Source: Pseudomonas lini (GTDB taxonomy: Bacteria > Pseudomonadota > Gammaproteobacteria > Pseudomonadales > Pseudomonadaceae). Taken from it: a DNA stretch of 64,000 nt. The notes under the pieces are model-generated. The model did not search any database. It worked only from the letters and a program-made list of their open reading frames with translations, and was not told where the DNA came from. The stretch covers positions 620,001 through 684,000 of the forward strand of contig NZ_JYLB01000002.1 of assembly GCF_001042905.1 (NCBI RefSeq), read 5' to 3'. Within the stretch, counting starts at the first letter, position 1, and the number at the start of each line of letters is the position of its first letter. Both the position numbers and the translations under genes were made by a program. This document shows positions 1-8,665 of this stretch, one piece after another.

Positions 1-1
1 C

Positions 2-265
2 GTGCTCGGTTTCACCGAAAAACCCCGTGGTGATGGTGGATGGATCAATGGCGGATTCTTTGTCCTGTCACCTGAGGTGTTGCCATTGATCGAGGGAGAC
101 GACACCTCGTGGGAGTCCGGTCCGCTTGATGGTCTTGCCGAGCGCGGTGAACTCATGGCATTCCAGCACGACGGTTTCTGGCAGCCAATGGACACCCTTC
201 GCGACAAGAATCACCTTGAGGCTTTGTGGCAGAGCGGGGGGGCCCCATGGAAACAATGGGACTGA
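2..265 (+). CDS. rfbF: Glucose-1-phosphate cytidylyltransferase, C-terminal part (gene begins before the window)
   Basis: Only the last 87 or so residues are present; the reading frame is open to the window edge, so the true start lies upstream. RfbF makes CDP-glucose from CTP and glucose 1-phosphate in the cytoplasm. The visible part carries family-typical stretches: [20 protein letters not shown], which closes the nucleotidyltransferase core, and [20 protein letters not shown] near the end. The next gene encodes CDP-glucose 4,6-dehydratase and overlaps this stop codon by some 19 bases, so the two are translationally coupled. That neighbour is the main reason to prefer the CTP enzyme over the dTTP enzyme RmlA. 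Confidence 0.85.
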   Translation: MLGFTEKPRGDGGWINGGFFVLSPEVLPLIEGDDTSWESGPLDGLAERGELMAFQHDGFWQPMDTLRDKNHLEALWQSGGAPWKQWD

Positions 266-1329
266 GCCCGGAATTCTGGCGCGGCAAGCGGGTTCTACTG
301 ACCGGCCACACCGGTTTCAAGGGCAGCTGGCTGACGTTGTGGCTGCAAAGCCTCGGTGCTGAGGTCAGCGGATTTTCGCTCGATCCATCCACCGAGCCGA
401 GCCTGTTCGAACTGGCGCGGGTGGCCGAGGGCATCAACGATCAGCGCGGCGACCTGCGTGACCTGGGCGCGTTGCTGGAACTGATCGCCGATGTGCAGCC
501 GGAAATCGTCCTGCACCTGGCGGCCCAACCGCTGGTGCGTGAAGGCTATCGCGACCCGCTGGGAACTTACTCCAGTAACGTCATGGGCACCCTCAATCTG
601 CTCGAAGCGATCCGCCAGGTCGGCGGCGTGCGCGCCTGCGTGCTGGTGACCACCGACAAGGTTTATGCGAACAAGGAATGGCTGTGGCCATATCGCGAAG
701 ACGAAGCCCTCGGCGGCCATGATCCTTACAGCAGCAGCAAGGCTTGCTGTGAATTGTTGGCGCAGTCTTATGCAGCGTCGTTTTTCCCGGCTGACAAGTA
801 CGCCGAACACGGTCTGGCGTTGGCCACCGCGCGTGCAGGCAACGTGTTGGGTGGTGGCGACTTCGCGCCGGAGCGTTTGATTCCTGACGTGCTCAAGGCC
901 TGGTCGGCGGATGAGCCCGTGACCCTGCGCTACCCGCAAGCCGTGCGCCCGTGGCAGCACGCACTGGAACCCTTGGCTGGCTACCTGCAACTGGCCGCCG
1001 GTCTTTACGAGCAAGGCCCAGGATTCGCCGGCGCATGGAACTTCGGCCCGAGCGAAGCGGACATGTGCAGCGTCGGCGAAGTCGTCGAGCTGCTCGCCAG
1101 CCGCTGGCCACAAGCGCGCGGCTTGCGCATCGAACCGAGTGATTTGCATGAGGCTGGTCTGCTGCGCCTGGACAGCAGCCGCGCCCGTCAACTGTTGGCC
1201 TGGCAGCCGCGCTGGTCGTTGCAGCAGTGCCTGACACAGACCCTCGATTGGCACCTGGCGTGGCAGAACGGCGATGACATGCGTGAAGTCACCCTGGGCC
1301 AGTTGAACCTGTACCGAGGCGCGCTGTGA
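247..1329 (+). CDS. rfbG: CDP-glucose 4,6-dehydratase
   Basis: This short-chain dehydrogenase/reductase of about 360 residues converts CDP-glucose to CDP-4-keto-6-deoxyglucose, the branch point of CDP-hexose pathways. Near the N terminus is the NAD-binding motif [14 protein letters not shown], with TGHTGFKG in place of the plain TGxxGxxG. The active site region shows [14 protein letters not shown] followed by [13 protein letters not shown], where the YSSSK contains the catalytic Tyr and Lys. I chose ATG 247 because a G-rich ribosome site (GGGGGG) sits just upstream; ATG 256 is a possible alternative and the longer frame from 226 lacks a good site. It overlaps the end of rfbF. Confidence 0.9.
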   Translation: METMGLSPEFWRGKRVLLTGHTGFKGSWLTLWLQSLGAEVSGFSLDPSTEPSLFELARVAEGINDQRGDLRDLGALLELIADVQPEIVLHLAAQPLVREGYRDPLGTYSSNVMGTLNLLEAIRQVGGVRACVLVTTDKVYANKEWLWPYREDEALGGHDPYSSSKACCELLAQSYAASFFPADKYAEHGLALATARAGNVLGGGDFAPERLIPDVLKAWSADEPVTLRYPQAVRPWQHALEPLAGYLQLAAGLYEQGPGFAGAWNFGPSEADMCSVGEVVELLASRWPQARGLRIEPSDLHEAGLLRLDSSRARQLLAWQPRWSLQQCLTQTLDWHLAWQNGDDMREVTLGQLNLYRGAL

Positions 1330-1886
1330 GCGAATTTCTATTGAAAGCCTTGCCGCTGGCCGGTCTGTTCAGCGTGCAGCACAAACGCGTCGAAGATGAT
1401 CGCGGGCACTTCGCGCGGCTGTTCTGCGAAGGCAGCCTGAGCGCCTTCGGCCAGCCGTTTCATATTCGTCAGATCAACCATTCCTGCACACGTTTACGGG
1501 GCAGTGTGCGCGGTCTGCATTATCAAAATTCCAATGCACCGGAAGCCAAGTTGATTAGCTGCCTGCGCGGCGAGGTCTGGGATGTGGCGGTGGACTTGCG
1601 CCCCGACTCCGAAACCTTTCTGCACTGGCATGCCGAACACCTGCGGGCCGGCGACGGTCGCAGTCTGCTGATCCCGGCCGGGTTCGCCCATGGCTTCCAG
1701 ACCCTTACCGACGACGCCGAATTGCTCTACCTGCACAGCGCCGATTACACGCCTGCGCATGAGGGCGGTTTGAGCGTGAACGATCCACGGTTGGCCATCG
1801 CCTGGCCGTTGTCTGTCAATAATCTGTCGGCGCGGGATTCCAGCCATCCCTTGCTCGATGAACACTTCGCTGGAGTGCGTGTATGA
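1326..1886 (+). CDS. dTDP-4-dehydrorhamnose 3,5-epimerase-like protein (RmlC family)
   Basis: A cupin-fold protein of 186 residues, the normal RmlC length. Members epimerise C3 and/or C5 of NDP-4-keto-6-deoxyhexoses. Visible family motifs are VEDDRGHFARLF, SVRGLHYQ (with the catalytic base His), IPAGFAHGFQTL, the Tyr-rich YLHSADYTP, and the terminal NDPRLAIAWP. It starts at GTG 1326, inside the stop of rfbG (GTGA overlap). Because rfbF and rfbG are CDP-specific and no dTDP-glucose genes are present here, the likely substrate is CDP-4-keto-6-deoxyglucose rather than the dTDP sugar; that part is inference. Whether it inverts C3, C5 or both cannot be read from sequence. Confidence 0.85.
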   Translation: MSEFLLKALPLAGLFSVQHKRVEDDRGHFARLFCEGSLSAFGQPFHIRQINHSCTRLRGSVRGLHYQNSNAPEAKLISCLRGEVWDVAVDLRPDSETFLHWHAEHLRAGDGRSLLIPAGFAHGFQTLTDDAELLYLHSADYTPAHEGGLSVNDPRLAIAWPLSVNNLSARDSSHPLLDEHFAGVRV

Positions 1887-3109
1887 ATTGCCGTGGTTGC
1901 GGTACTCCTCTGGCTTTGCCGCTGATCGACCTGGGCACCTCGCCGCCGTCCAACGCCTACGTGCGCGCCGATCAACTTGAGCAAGCCGAACAATGGGTGC
2001 CACTGAAAGTTGCGGTGTGTCAGCAGTGCTGGCTGGTGCAAACAGAGGATTACACCCGCGCCGACAGCCTGTTCGACGCCGAGTACGCCTATTTCAGTTC
2101 GTTCTCCAGCACCTGGCTGGCCCATGCCGAGCGCTATGTGGCAGAAATGGTCGAGCGCTTCGGCCTGACCGCCGACAGCCGTGTGGTGGAAATCGCCGCC
2201 AATGACGGTTACCTGTTGCAGTACGTTGCCGGGCGCGGCATCCCTTGCCTGGGCGTTGAACCGACCCGCAGCACCGCGAAAGCGGCGCGGGAAAAAGGCC
2301 TCGAAATTCGCGAACTGTTCTTCGGTCGCGACACCGCCTCGCAGCTGAACAGCCAAGGCTGGGCCGCCGACCTGATGGCCGCCAACAACGTGTTGGCCCA
2401 CGTCCCGGACATCAATGATTTCCTCGGTGGTTTTGCTTCCTTGCTCAAGCCGACCGGTGTGGCGACGTTCGAGTTTCCACAACTGCTGACGCTGATGGCC
2501 GGGCAGCAGTTCGACACGCTGTATCACGAGCATTATTCCTACCTGTCCCTGACCGCCGTGCAGAACTTGTGCGAGCGCAATGGCCTGGAGGTGTTCGATG
2601 TCAGCCAGCTGACTACTCACGGCGGATCGCTGCGGGTCTTCGTCCAGCGTGTCGACGGTGTTCGCCGTGAGGTGCAGCCAGCCGTTCAGCAGCAGTTGCA
2701 GGCCGAACTTGCAGCGGGGGTGAAAACGCCCGAGTACTACGCGACCCTGGCGCCCGCTGCCGAACGCATCAAGCACGAACTGCTGCGCTTTCTGTTGCAG
2801 GCCAAGGCCGACGGCAAGTGCGTGGTTGGTTATGGCGCGGCGGCCAAAGGCAACACGTTGCTCAACTATGCCGGGGTCAAACCGGACCTGCTGGCCTGGG
2901 TCGCCGACGCCAATCCGCACAAGCAGGGCAAGTACTTGCCGGGTAGCCGAATCCCGGTGGTTTCGCCCGACCGCATCGATATTGAAAAACCCGACTACAT
3001 CCTGGTTTTACCCTGGAACCTATTGACTGAAATCACCCAACAATTCGCCTCGGTCAACGCGTGGGGAGCACGGTTTGTGGTCGCCGTTCCGGAGTTGAGC
3101 ATTCAATGA
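1883..3109 (+). CDS. NDP-hexose C-methyltransferase (NovU/TylC3-like, zinc-binding N terminus)
   Basis: The 408-residue protein has the three-part build of sugar C-methyltransferases. An N-terminal zinc-binding segment has CRGCG at residues 3-7 and CQQC further on. A central SAM-binding domain shows VVEIAANDGYLLQY and the family motif TLYHEHYSYLS. The C-terminal domain contains GYGAAAKGNTLLNY and DANPHKQGKYLPG. Relatives add a methyl group to C3 (less often C5) of a 4-keto-6-deoxy sugar during deoxysugar synthesis. Its ATG overlaps the epimerase stop (ATGA). In this operon it would act on the CDP-4-keto sugar before or after epimerisation; the order and position are inferred, not shown. Confidence 0.85.
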   Translation: MNCRGCGTPLALPLIDLGTSPPSNAYVRADQLEQAEQWVPLKVAVCQQCWLVQTEDYTRADSLFDAEYAYFSSFSSTWLAHAERYVAEMVERFGLTADSRVVEIAANDGYLLQYVAGRGIPCLGVEPTRSTAKAAREKGLEIRELFFGRDTASQLNSQGWAADLMAANNVLAHVPDINDFLGGFASLLKPTGVATFEFPQLLTLMAGQQFDTLYHEHYSYLSLTAVQNLCERNGLEVFDVSQLTTHGGSLRVFVQRVDGVRREVQPAVQQQLQAELAAGVKTPEYYATLAPAAERIKHELLRFLLQAKADGKCVVGYGAAAKGNTLLNYAGVKPDLLAWVADANPHKQGKYLPGSRIPVVSPDRIDIEKPDYILVLPWNLLTEITQQFASVNAWGARFVVAVPELSIQ

Positions 3110-4227
3110 GCAGAATTCATTACACCAAGCCGAGCGTCGGTGAGCTGGAAGCCCGGTATGCCCTGGACGCCGTTCAGAATGGTTGGGGCGCCCGTTGCTA
3201 CGAATATCTGACACGCTTCGAGCATGGTTTTGCCGAGCATCTTGGCGCAACGTATGCCATCGCGACCTCCAGCTGTACCGGTGCGTTGCACATGGGGATG
3301 GCGGCGCTGGACATCGGTGCGGGCGATGAGGTGATCCTGGGCAACACCAACTGGATCGCATCGGCGGCTCCCATTACCTACCTGGGCGCCACGCCGGTAT
3401 TTGTCGACGTCCTGGCGGATAGCTGGTGCCTGGACCCGGAGCAGGTCAGAGGTGCAATTACTCCGCGAACCAAAGCCATTCTCGCGGTGCATCTCTACGG
3501 CAATCTGTGTGACATGGACGCCTTGCTGGCGATCGGTCGCGAACACAATATCCCGGTGATCGAAGACGCCGCTGAAGCCATCGGCTCGCAGTGGCGCGGC
3601 AAGGCTGCCGGTTCTCTAGGCGCATTTGGTGCATTTTCGTTTCATGGCACCAAGACCATGACCACCGGTGAGGGCGGGATTTTCGTCACCTCGGACAAAA
3701 CCTTGTACGAGCGAGTTCTGACCTTGTCCAACCACGGGCGGGTCGCTGGAAGTACAAAGCAATTCTGGCCGGAGTTCATCGGCTACAAATACAAGATGAG
3801 CAACCTGCAGGCTGCCGTCGGTTGCGCCCAGGTCGAGCGTATCGATGAGCTCATCAGTCGCAAACGCGAGATTTTCGCCAATTACGCTCGCGCCCTGACA
3901 CTACTGCCGGGTGTCTCCCTGAACCCTGAGCCTGCGCACTCGCGTAACGGCTACTGGATGCCAACGGTGGTGTTCGACGCTGAGACCGGAATTCACCGCG
4001 ATGAGTTGATCGTCGCCTTCCAGGCTGCCGATATCGACGCCCGGGTGTTCTTCTGGCCATTGTCGTCGTTGCCGATGTTCAACGAATACGTTGTCGACAC
4101 GCCGGTGGCTTTCGCCTTGCCGGAGCGCGCGTTCAACCTACCGAGTTACCACGACATGACCGACGCCGATCAACAACGGGTGGTCGATGTCGTGCGCACC
4201 CTGCTCGCAAAAAGGCAGCTGTTGTGA
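3106..4227 (+). CDS. DegT/DnrJ/EryC1-family sugar aminotransferase
   Basis: A PLP-dependent aminotransferase of 373 residues that would place an amino group on the keto sugar, using glutamate as donor. It shows the family pattern ATSSCTGALHMGMAAL, HLYGNLCDM, VIEDAAEAIGS, and FSFHGTKTMTTGEGG, where the Lys binds PLP. The residue pattern is PerA/GDP-perosamine-synthase-like, which suggests attack at C4, but this is an inference from family flavour. The chosen ATG 3106 overlaps the stop of the methyltransferase; the longer frame from GTG 3061 would overlap it by 49 bases and is less likely. The next gene, an acyltransferase, overlaps its end, consistent with amination followed by N-acylation. 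Confidence 0.87.
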   Translation: MSRIHYTKPSVGELEARYALDAVQNGWGARCYEYLTRFEHGFAEHLGATYAIATSSCTGALHMGMAALDIGAGDEVILGNTNWIASAAPITYLGATPVFVDVLADSWCLDPEQVRGAITPRTKAILAVHLYGNLCDMDALLAIGREHNIPVIEDAAEAIGSQWRGKAAGSLGAFGAFSFHGTKTMTTGEGGIFVTSDKTLYERVLTLSNHGRVAGSTKQFWPEFIGYKYKMSNLQAAVGCAQVERIDELISRKREIFANYARALTLLPGVSLNPEPAHSRNGYWMPTVVFDAETGIHRDELIVAFQAADIDARVFFWPLSSLPMFNEYVVDTPVAFALPERAFNLPSYHDMTDADQQRVVDVVRTLLAKRQLL

Positions 4228-4889
4228 AGGTCTATTTGCTGGGCGCGGCCAACCCGGAAGCGGTGCGCATGCTCCAGGCGGTGAAGCGCAGCACGCCGAA
4301 TGTCGAATTCGCATTTCTGGACAACGACCCGAGCAAGCAGGGCACGCTGTTTTATGGGGTACCGGTGATCGGCGGTTCGGATCGTGTGAGCGAACTCAAA
4401 GGTCCTGAAGTTCGCTTCGTGAACCTGATCACCGGCAGCACCAGGCTGCGTTACGAGACCACCCGCCAACTGGTCGAGGCCGGCGCTACCCTGGGCCAGT
4501 TCGTTCACCCGGGTATCGACCTGACCATGATTCGCATGGGGCAGGGCAGTTATCTGCAGGAAGGGGTGCTCATGCAGGCCGAAGTGACCCTGGGTGACAA
4601 CACCAGCATCAGCGCCGGCAGTGTGGTGGGGCATGAAGGGCAGATCGGCCACTCGGTTTTCATGGCGCCAGGGGTGTGTATCGCCGGTTGCGTGGAAATC
4701 GGCGACGGGACCTTTATCGGTACCAACGCCACCATCCTGCCGCGCCTGCGTATCGGTCGTTGGGTCACCATCGGCGCTGGTGCCGTCGTCACCAAAGATG
4801 TTCCGGATTATTCGGTCGTGGTGGGCAATCCCGCCAGGATCATCAAGACCAACACGGTGCCTTACCCCGACGGTAGGGTGTTCAAGTAA
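4224..4889 (+). CDS. NeuD/PglD-like sugar acyltransferase (left-handed beta-helix)
   Basis: The 221-residue protein has an N-terminal Rossmann-like PglD_N region (KVYLLGAANPEAV, FLDNDPSKQG) and a C-terminal series of hexapeptide repeats forming a left-handed beta-helix (VLMQAEVTLGDNTSISAGSV through ATILPRLRIGRWVTIGAGAV). Enzymes of this shape transfer acetyl, formyl or hydroxyacyl groups to sugar amines. The start overlaps the aminotransferase stop, so the amino sugar made there is the natural substrate. The acyl group is not readable from sequence. The final VPDYSVVVGNPARIIK is typical of the family C terminus. Confidence 0.85.
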   Translation: MKVYLLGAANPEAVRMLQAVKRSTPNVEFAFLDNDPSKQGTLFYGVPVIGGSDRVSELKGPEVRFVNLITGSTRLRYETTRQLVEAGATLGQFVHPGIDLTMIRMGQGSYLQEGVLMQAEVTLGDNTSISAGSVVGHEGQIGHSVFMAPGVCIAGCVEIGDGTFIGTNATILPRLRIGRWVTIGAGAVVTKDVPDYSVVVGNPARIIKTNTVPYPDGRVFK

Positions 4890-4918
4890 GCCGTTTCCCT
4901 ATTTTTTGGAGAGTTGCA

Positions 4919-5647
4919 ATGAATCCCCATGAGCAGTTTCGTGAAGAAGTAAAAGGCAACATCGAAGGCCTGAAGCAAGACAAGGCGCTGCAGACCGAGT
5001 CGCTGGGCTGGGTAAGCACCACGGCCAAACACAAGTACACCTACAACTTCAGCTGGATGGGGCGGCCGATTATTCAGTTCCCCCAGGACATGGTCGCCAT
5101 GCAGGAAATTATCTGGGACTTGCGCCCGGACGTGATCGTGGAAACCGGTATCGCCCACGGCGGGTCGCTGGTGTTCTACGCCTCGATGCTGGAGCTGATC
5201 GGCCATGGTGAAGTACTGGGTGTCGACATCGATATTCGCCAGCACAACCGTGAAGCGATCGAAGCCCATCCGATGAGCAAACGAATCCAGATGATCCAGG
5301 GGTCGAGCATCGACGCCGCGATCGTCGATCAGGTGCGCGAGCGCATTCAGGGCAAAAAAGTGTTGGTGGTACTGGACTCCAATCACACGCATGAACACGT
5401 GCTGGAAGAGTTGCGTCTGTATGCACCGATGGTTTCGGTCGGCAGCTACTGCGTGGTCATGGACACCGTGGTCGAAGACATGCCTGAAGATGCCTTCCTG
5501 GACCGTCCGTGGGGCAAGGGTGACAACCCGAAAACCGCCGTGTGGGCTTACCTGGAAGAAAACCGGGATTTCGAGATCGACCAGGCGATTCACAGCAAGC
5601 TACTGATCACCGTCGCGCCGGATGGCTATCTGCGTCGGGTACGTTAA
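4919..5647 (+). CDS. CmcI-family SAM-dependent methyltransferase / cephalosporin hydroxylase-like protein
   Basis: A 242-residue protein of the CmcI family (named for cephalosporin 7-alpha-hydroxylation, but including rhamnosyl O-methyltransferases). Visible features are the SAM-site motif DVIVETGIAHGGSLVFYASML, the acidic loop VLGVDIDIR, and VLVVLDSNHTHEHVLEEL with its metal- or substrate-binding Asp/His cluster. A purine-rich ribosome site (TTGGAGAG) precedes the ATG. It follows the acyltransferase by 29 bases and precedes the large glycosyltransferase. A role in O-methylating the glycan is the reasonable guess; the specificity cannot be assigned. Confidence 0.8.
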   Translation: MNPHEQFREEVKGNIEGLKQDKALQTESLGWVSTTAKHKYTYNFSWMGRPIIQFPQDMVAMQEIIWDLRPDVIVETGIAHGGSLVFYASMLELIGHGEVLGVDIDIRQHNREAIEAHPMSKRIQMIQGSSIDAAIVDQVRERIQGKKVLVVLDSNHTHEHVLEELRLYAPMVSVGSYCVVMDTVVEDMPEDAFLDRPWGKGDNPKTAVWAYLEENRDFEIDQAIHSKLLITVAPDGYLRRVR

Positions 5648-5701
5648 GCGACAACTTCATTTAAGTATTCATCAGGCAATAGGTTTGTGGTGAGGAAGGA
5701 T

Positions 5702-8635
5702 ATGCAAGGTATTTATGGTTCTGAAAACATGGCGCCCCTGAGTGAACTGTTCACTGTGGTGCTGCTTACGCACAATCGTCCGGCGTATCTGCGCAGGGCA
5801 TTGCAGTTCTACAGTACGCTGCCTTGCAAGATTCTGGTCCTTGATTCGTCAGCCGTTGCTCTGGACGGCGCGGCGGCGGTTGGGGACACCATCGACTATC
5901 GGCATTTGCCACAGTTCGGCTACTGGGGCATCCAGTCCAAGCTGATATTCGGTGTTGAAGAGGTCACCACGCCGTACATGGTTTTTGCTGCCGACGATGA
6001 CTTCCTGATTCATGACGCGCTGATCGCATCGGTCGAGTTTCTGCATGCCAACCCCGACTATGGTTTGTGCCATGGTTACGGGATGATGTACCTGGCCCGT
6101 GCCACCGAAGTTAACTACTATCGCCGCGACCAACGGGTGCAAGAGGATTACAACTCGCAGCAGCCTGAAGATCGGGTCATGGAATTCCTGGGCCAGTTTC
6201 TGCCGCCATTCTATGCGGTGACCCGCACTGACTTGCTGCAACAGTGGTACAGGCTGCTGCCTCCCGACACCAGTTTCGAGTGGCAGGAAATCGGCCATGC
6301 GTTCTACCTGCTGGCGTGTGCCAAAGCGCGGATCCTGCCGATTCCGTTCGCTGTGCGTGAGGCGAACTATGGCGGTTCGGAGCACAACACCAACGTGTTG
6401 ACCGTACTGACGTACAAAGATGCGAAAACCGTCGCCGACCGTGAGCAGTTTGCGCAATTCCTGGCTTCGATCCCGACGCAATTGAGCGACAAGGATCCGG
6501 CACAGATCAAACAAATTGCTCTGGACAGTTTTACCGCCATGGCCGACTGCCTGATCCAAGGTCGCTCGCTTAAAGGCACCATGATCTTCAATTCGGTTTG
6601 GGGCGAGGCGGGGTGTGAGCCGGTTCGCATGTTCGGTCCCGAGCAGTTCGTCGAAATGCCGTTCTACAACAAACCGATGTTCGATCTGCTGACCGAATTT
6701 GAGTTTCTGTTGCACGCAATGCCGGCCGGTCGCCTGCAATTGCAGGAACTCGAAGGCATCCTGCTCAAGCAACACGAGCTGATGCAAATTCAGCCTAACG
6801 ACAACGACCGCACCATTCGCGCTCGCTTGTGGGAGGCATTGAGTCTTAACCCGTTCAGCCGGTCGGTGGTCAAGCGCTTGATCGAGTCACTCGAAGACAC
6901 TGAGGAACAGGACGAGAAGCTCAAGCTTCAAGCATGGGTCGAGCGTCTGGATTCGGTCTGTGGGCAGGATGATGACCGAACATTGCTTCAGAAGATGCCG
7001 TCCGGGCGTTTGCTCGACTGGCTCGAAACGCGCAATCCCGATGCCGCTCAACGTTCAGCTATCTCCACGCATCTGGCCAAGCACAATGGCGGCCCGCAAT
7101 TCGGCATTCTGTTGCTGGATCTGGAGGCAGACATGTTCAAGTTGCAGGCGACCTTCGACAGCCTGGTCAACGGCCACTGCAAGGCGTTCAAACTGGTGGT
7201 GTTCACCACCGGCGATTTGCCGGCAACCACCTCGCCGCGTGACACCGTGCATTTCGTCAAAGTGACCGCGACCAATTACATCGAACGTATCAACCAGAGT
7301 GTCGCCCAGTCCACCGCCGACTGGCTGGTGCTGGCCGAGGCCGGAGATCAATTCACCGCCAGCGGCCTGCTGCGCGCCAGCCTCGAGTTGATGGGCGCAG
7401 AAGGCGTGCGCGCCGTGGCCATGGATGAAATCCAGCGTCAGGAAAACGGCTCCCTGAGCGATGTGTTCCGTCCGGGCGTCAACCTTGATCTGCTGCAAAC
7501 CGTACCGTCGCTGATGGCCCGGCATTGGTTGATTCAGCGTGACGTTCTGGCTGACGCCGGTGGTTACTCGACTGAATACGCATCTGCACTGGAATTCGAC
7601 TTGCTGCTGCGCCTGATTGAAGACGGCGGGCTGGGTGGCCTGGCGCATCTGGCCGAGCCGCTGCTGATCTGCAGCGCGCCATCCTCCGAGGAAAATCCTC
7701 ATGAACGTCAGACTTTGACCCGTCACCTCAGGGAGCGCGGCTATCGCGCTCAGGTCAGTTCCGAGCTGGCGCAAACCTGGCAGATCGACTACCAGCACGC
7801 CGAACGGCCGAAGGTGTCGATCATCCTGCACAGCCAGGATAATCTGGAAACGCTGCAAAGCGCCGTGGTCAGCGTGTTGCAACGCACCCGTTATCAGCAG
7901 CACGAAATTCTGATTGCCGATAACCACAGCCAATCCGAAGAACTGGCGACCTGGTTGGCCAGCCTGGAAGGCAAGGGCGACCGCCTGCGCGTCTTGCGTT
8001 CCGGCGAGCGTCTGAGCGCTTCGGCGCTGCATAACTTTGCGGTGCGCGAAGCCAAGGGTGCCTATGTGGTGTTGATGTCGGCCGACGCCGTCGTGGTCAA
8101 CTCCAACTGGCTCGATAGTTTGCTCAATCAGGCCCAGCGTCCGGAAGTCGGGATTGTTGGTGCCAAGCTGATGGACATCAGTGGAGTCACCACGCAAGCC
8201 GGCCTGGTACTGGGCTTCAACGGTGTGGTGGGCTCGGTGTTTATCGATGAGCGCAAGGATGCCAAAGGCTACATGAACGGTCACCAGGTCGAGCAGAACT
8301 ATTCGGCGGTGTCCGGCGCTTGCATGATGGTGCGCAAGGATCTTTACGAAGCCGTCGGCGGACTGGACGAAGAGCACTTCGACGAAGCTTTCGGCGATAT
8401 CGATCTGTGCCTGAAAGCCGCCGATGCCGGTTACCTGATTGTCTGGTGCCCTCAGGCGCAGGTGTTGCACCCAGGCCTGCTACCCGACGCACCGCAGACT
8501 GCCGCGGCCCTGCAAGACAAGTGGCAAGCGCGCTTTGCGTACGATTCGGCCTACAACCAGAACCTGGCCTTGACCGGTAAGGGCTTTACTCTCAGCGAAC
8601 CGACCCGTGTGAACTGGGCGCAGTTGCTCGCATAA
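5702..8635 (+). CDS. Large multi-module glycosyltransferase, probably flagellin-directed
   Basis: A 977-residue cytoplasmic-type protein without visible membrane segments. Residues about 15-330 form a first GT-A-like module (FTVVLLTHNRPAYLRRALQF; AADDDF as the likely DxD). A middle part at about 465-680 resembles a second, degenerate module (FKLVVFTTGD, WLVLAEAGDQF). The last about 270 residues are a GT2-like module (VSIILHSQDNLETLQSAVVS, MSADAVVV, GACMMVRKDLYEAVGGLDE, FGDIDLCLKA). ATG 5702 is preferred because AGGAAGGA lies just upstream; GTG 5687 and ATG 5729 are alternatives. Between two sugar-nucleotide operons and upstream of fliC, it resembles the large Fgt enzymes that glycosylate flagellin in P. 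syringae, an analogy rather than proof. Confidence 0.8.
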   Translation: MQGIYGSENMAPLSELFTVVLLTHNRPAYLRRALQFYSTLPCKILVLDSSAVALDGAAAVGDTIDYRHLPQFGYWGIQSKLIFGVEEVTTPYMVFAADDDFLIHDALIASVEFLHANPDYGLCHGYGMMYLARATEVNYYRRDQRVQEDYNSQQPEDRVMEFLGQFLPPFYAVTRTDLLQQWYRLLPPDTSFEWQEIGHAFYLLACAKARILPIPFAVREANYGGSEHNTNVLTVLTYKDAKTVADREQFAQFLASIPTQLSDKDPAQIKQIALDSFTAMADCLIQGRSLKGTMIFNSVWGEAGCEPVRMFGPEQFVEMPFYNKPMFDLLTEFEFLLHAMPAGRLQLQELEGILLKQHELMQIQPNDNDRTIRARLWEALSLNPFSRSVVKRLIESLEDTEEQDEKLKLQAWVERLDSVCGQDDDRTLLQKMPSGRLLDWLETRNPDAAQRSAISTHLAKHNGGPQFGILLLDLEADMFKLQATFDSLVNGHCKAFKLVVFTTGDLPATTSPRDTVHFVKVTATNYIERINQSVAQSTADWLVLAEAGDQFTASGLLRASLELMGAEGVRAVAMDEIQRQENGSLSDVFRPGVNLDLLQTVPSLMARHWLIQRDVLADAGGYSTEYASALEFDLLLRLIEDGGLGGLAHLAEPLLICSAPSSEENPHERQTLTRHLRERGYRAQVSSELAQTWQIDYQHAERPKVSIILHSQDNLETLQSAVVSVLQRTRYQQHEILIADNHSQSEELATWLASLEGKGDRLRVLRSGERLSASALHNFAVREAKGAYVVLMSADAVVVNSNWLDSLLNQAQRPEVGIVGAKLMDISGVTTQAGLVLGFNGVVGSVFIDERKDAKGYMNGHQVEQNYSAVSGACMMVRKDLYEAVGGLDEEHFDEAFGDIDLCLKAADAGYLIVWCPQAQVLHPGLLPDAPQTAAALQDKWQARFAYDSAYNQNLALTGKGFTLSEPTRVNWAQLLA

Positions 8636-8665
8636 GCCTGGCTGACAGGTAAAAGGACTCAAGGC

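Noticed and set aside
7055..8470. 471-codon open frame on the - strand within the large glycosyltransferase gene
   Set aside because: His/Gln/Val-rich shadow translation without recognisable motifs, entirely inside a well-supported gene.
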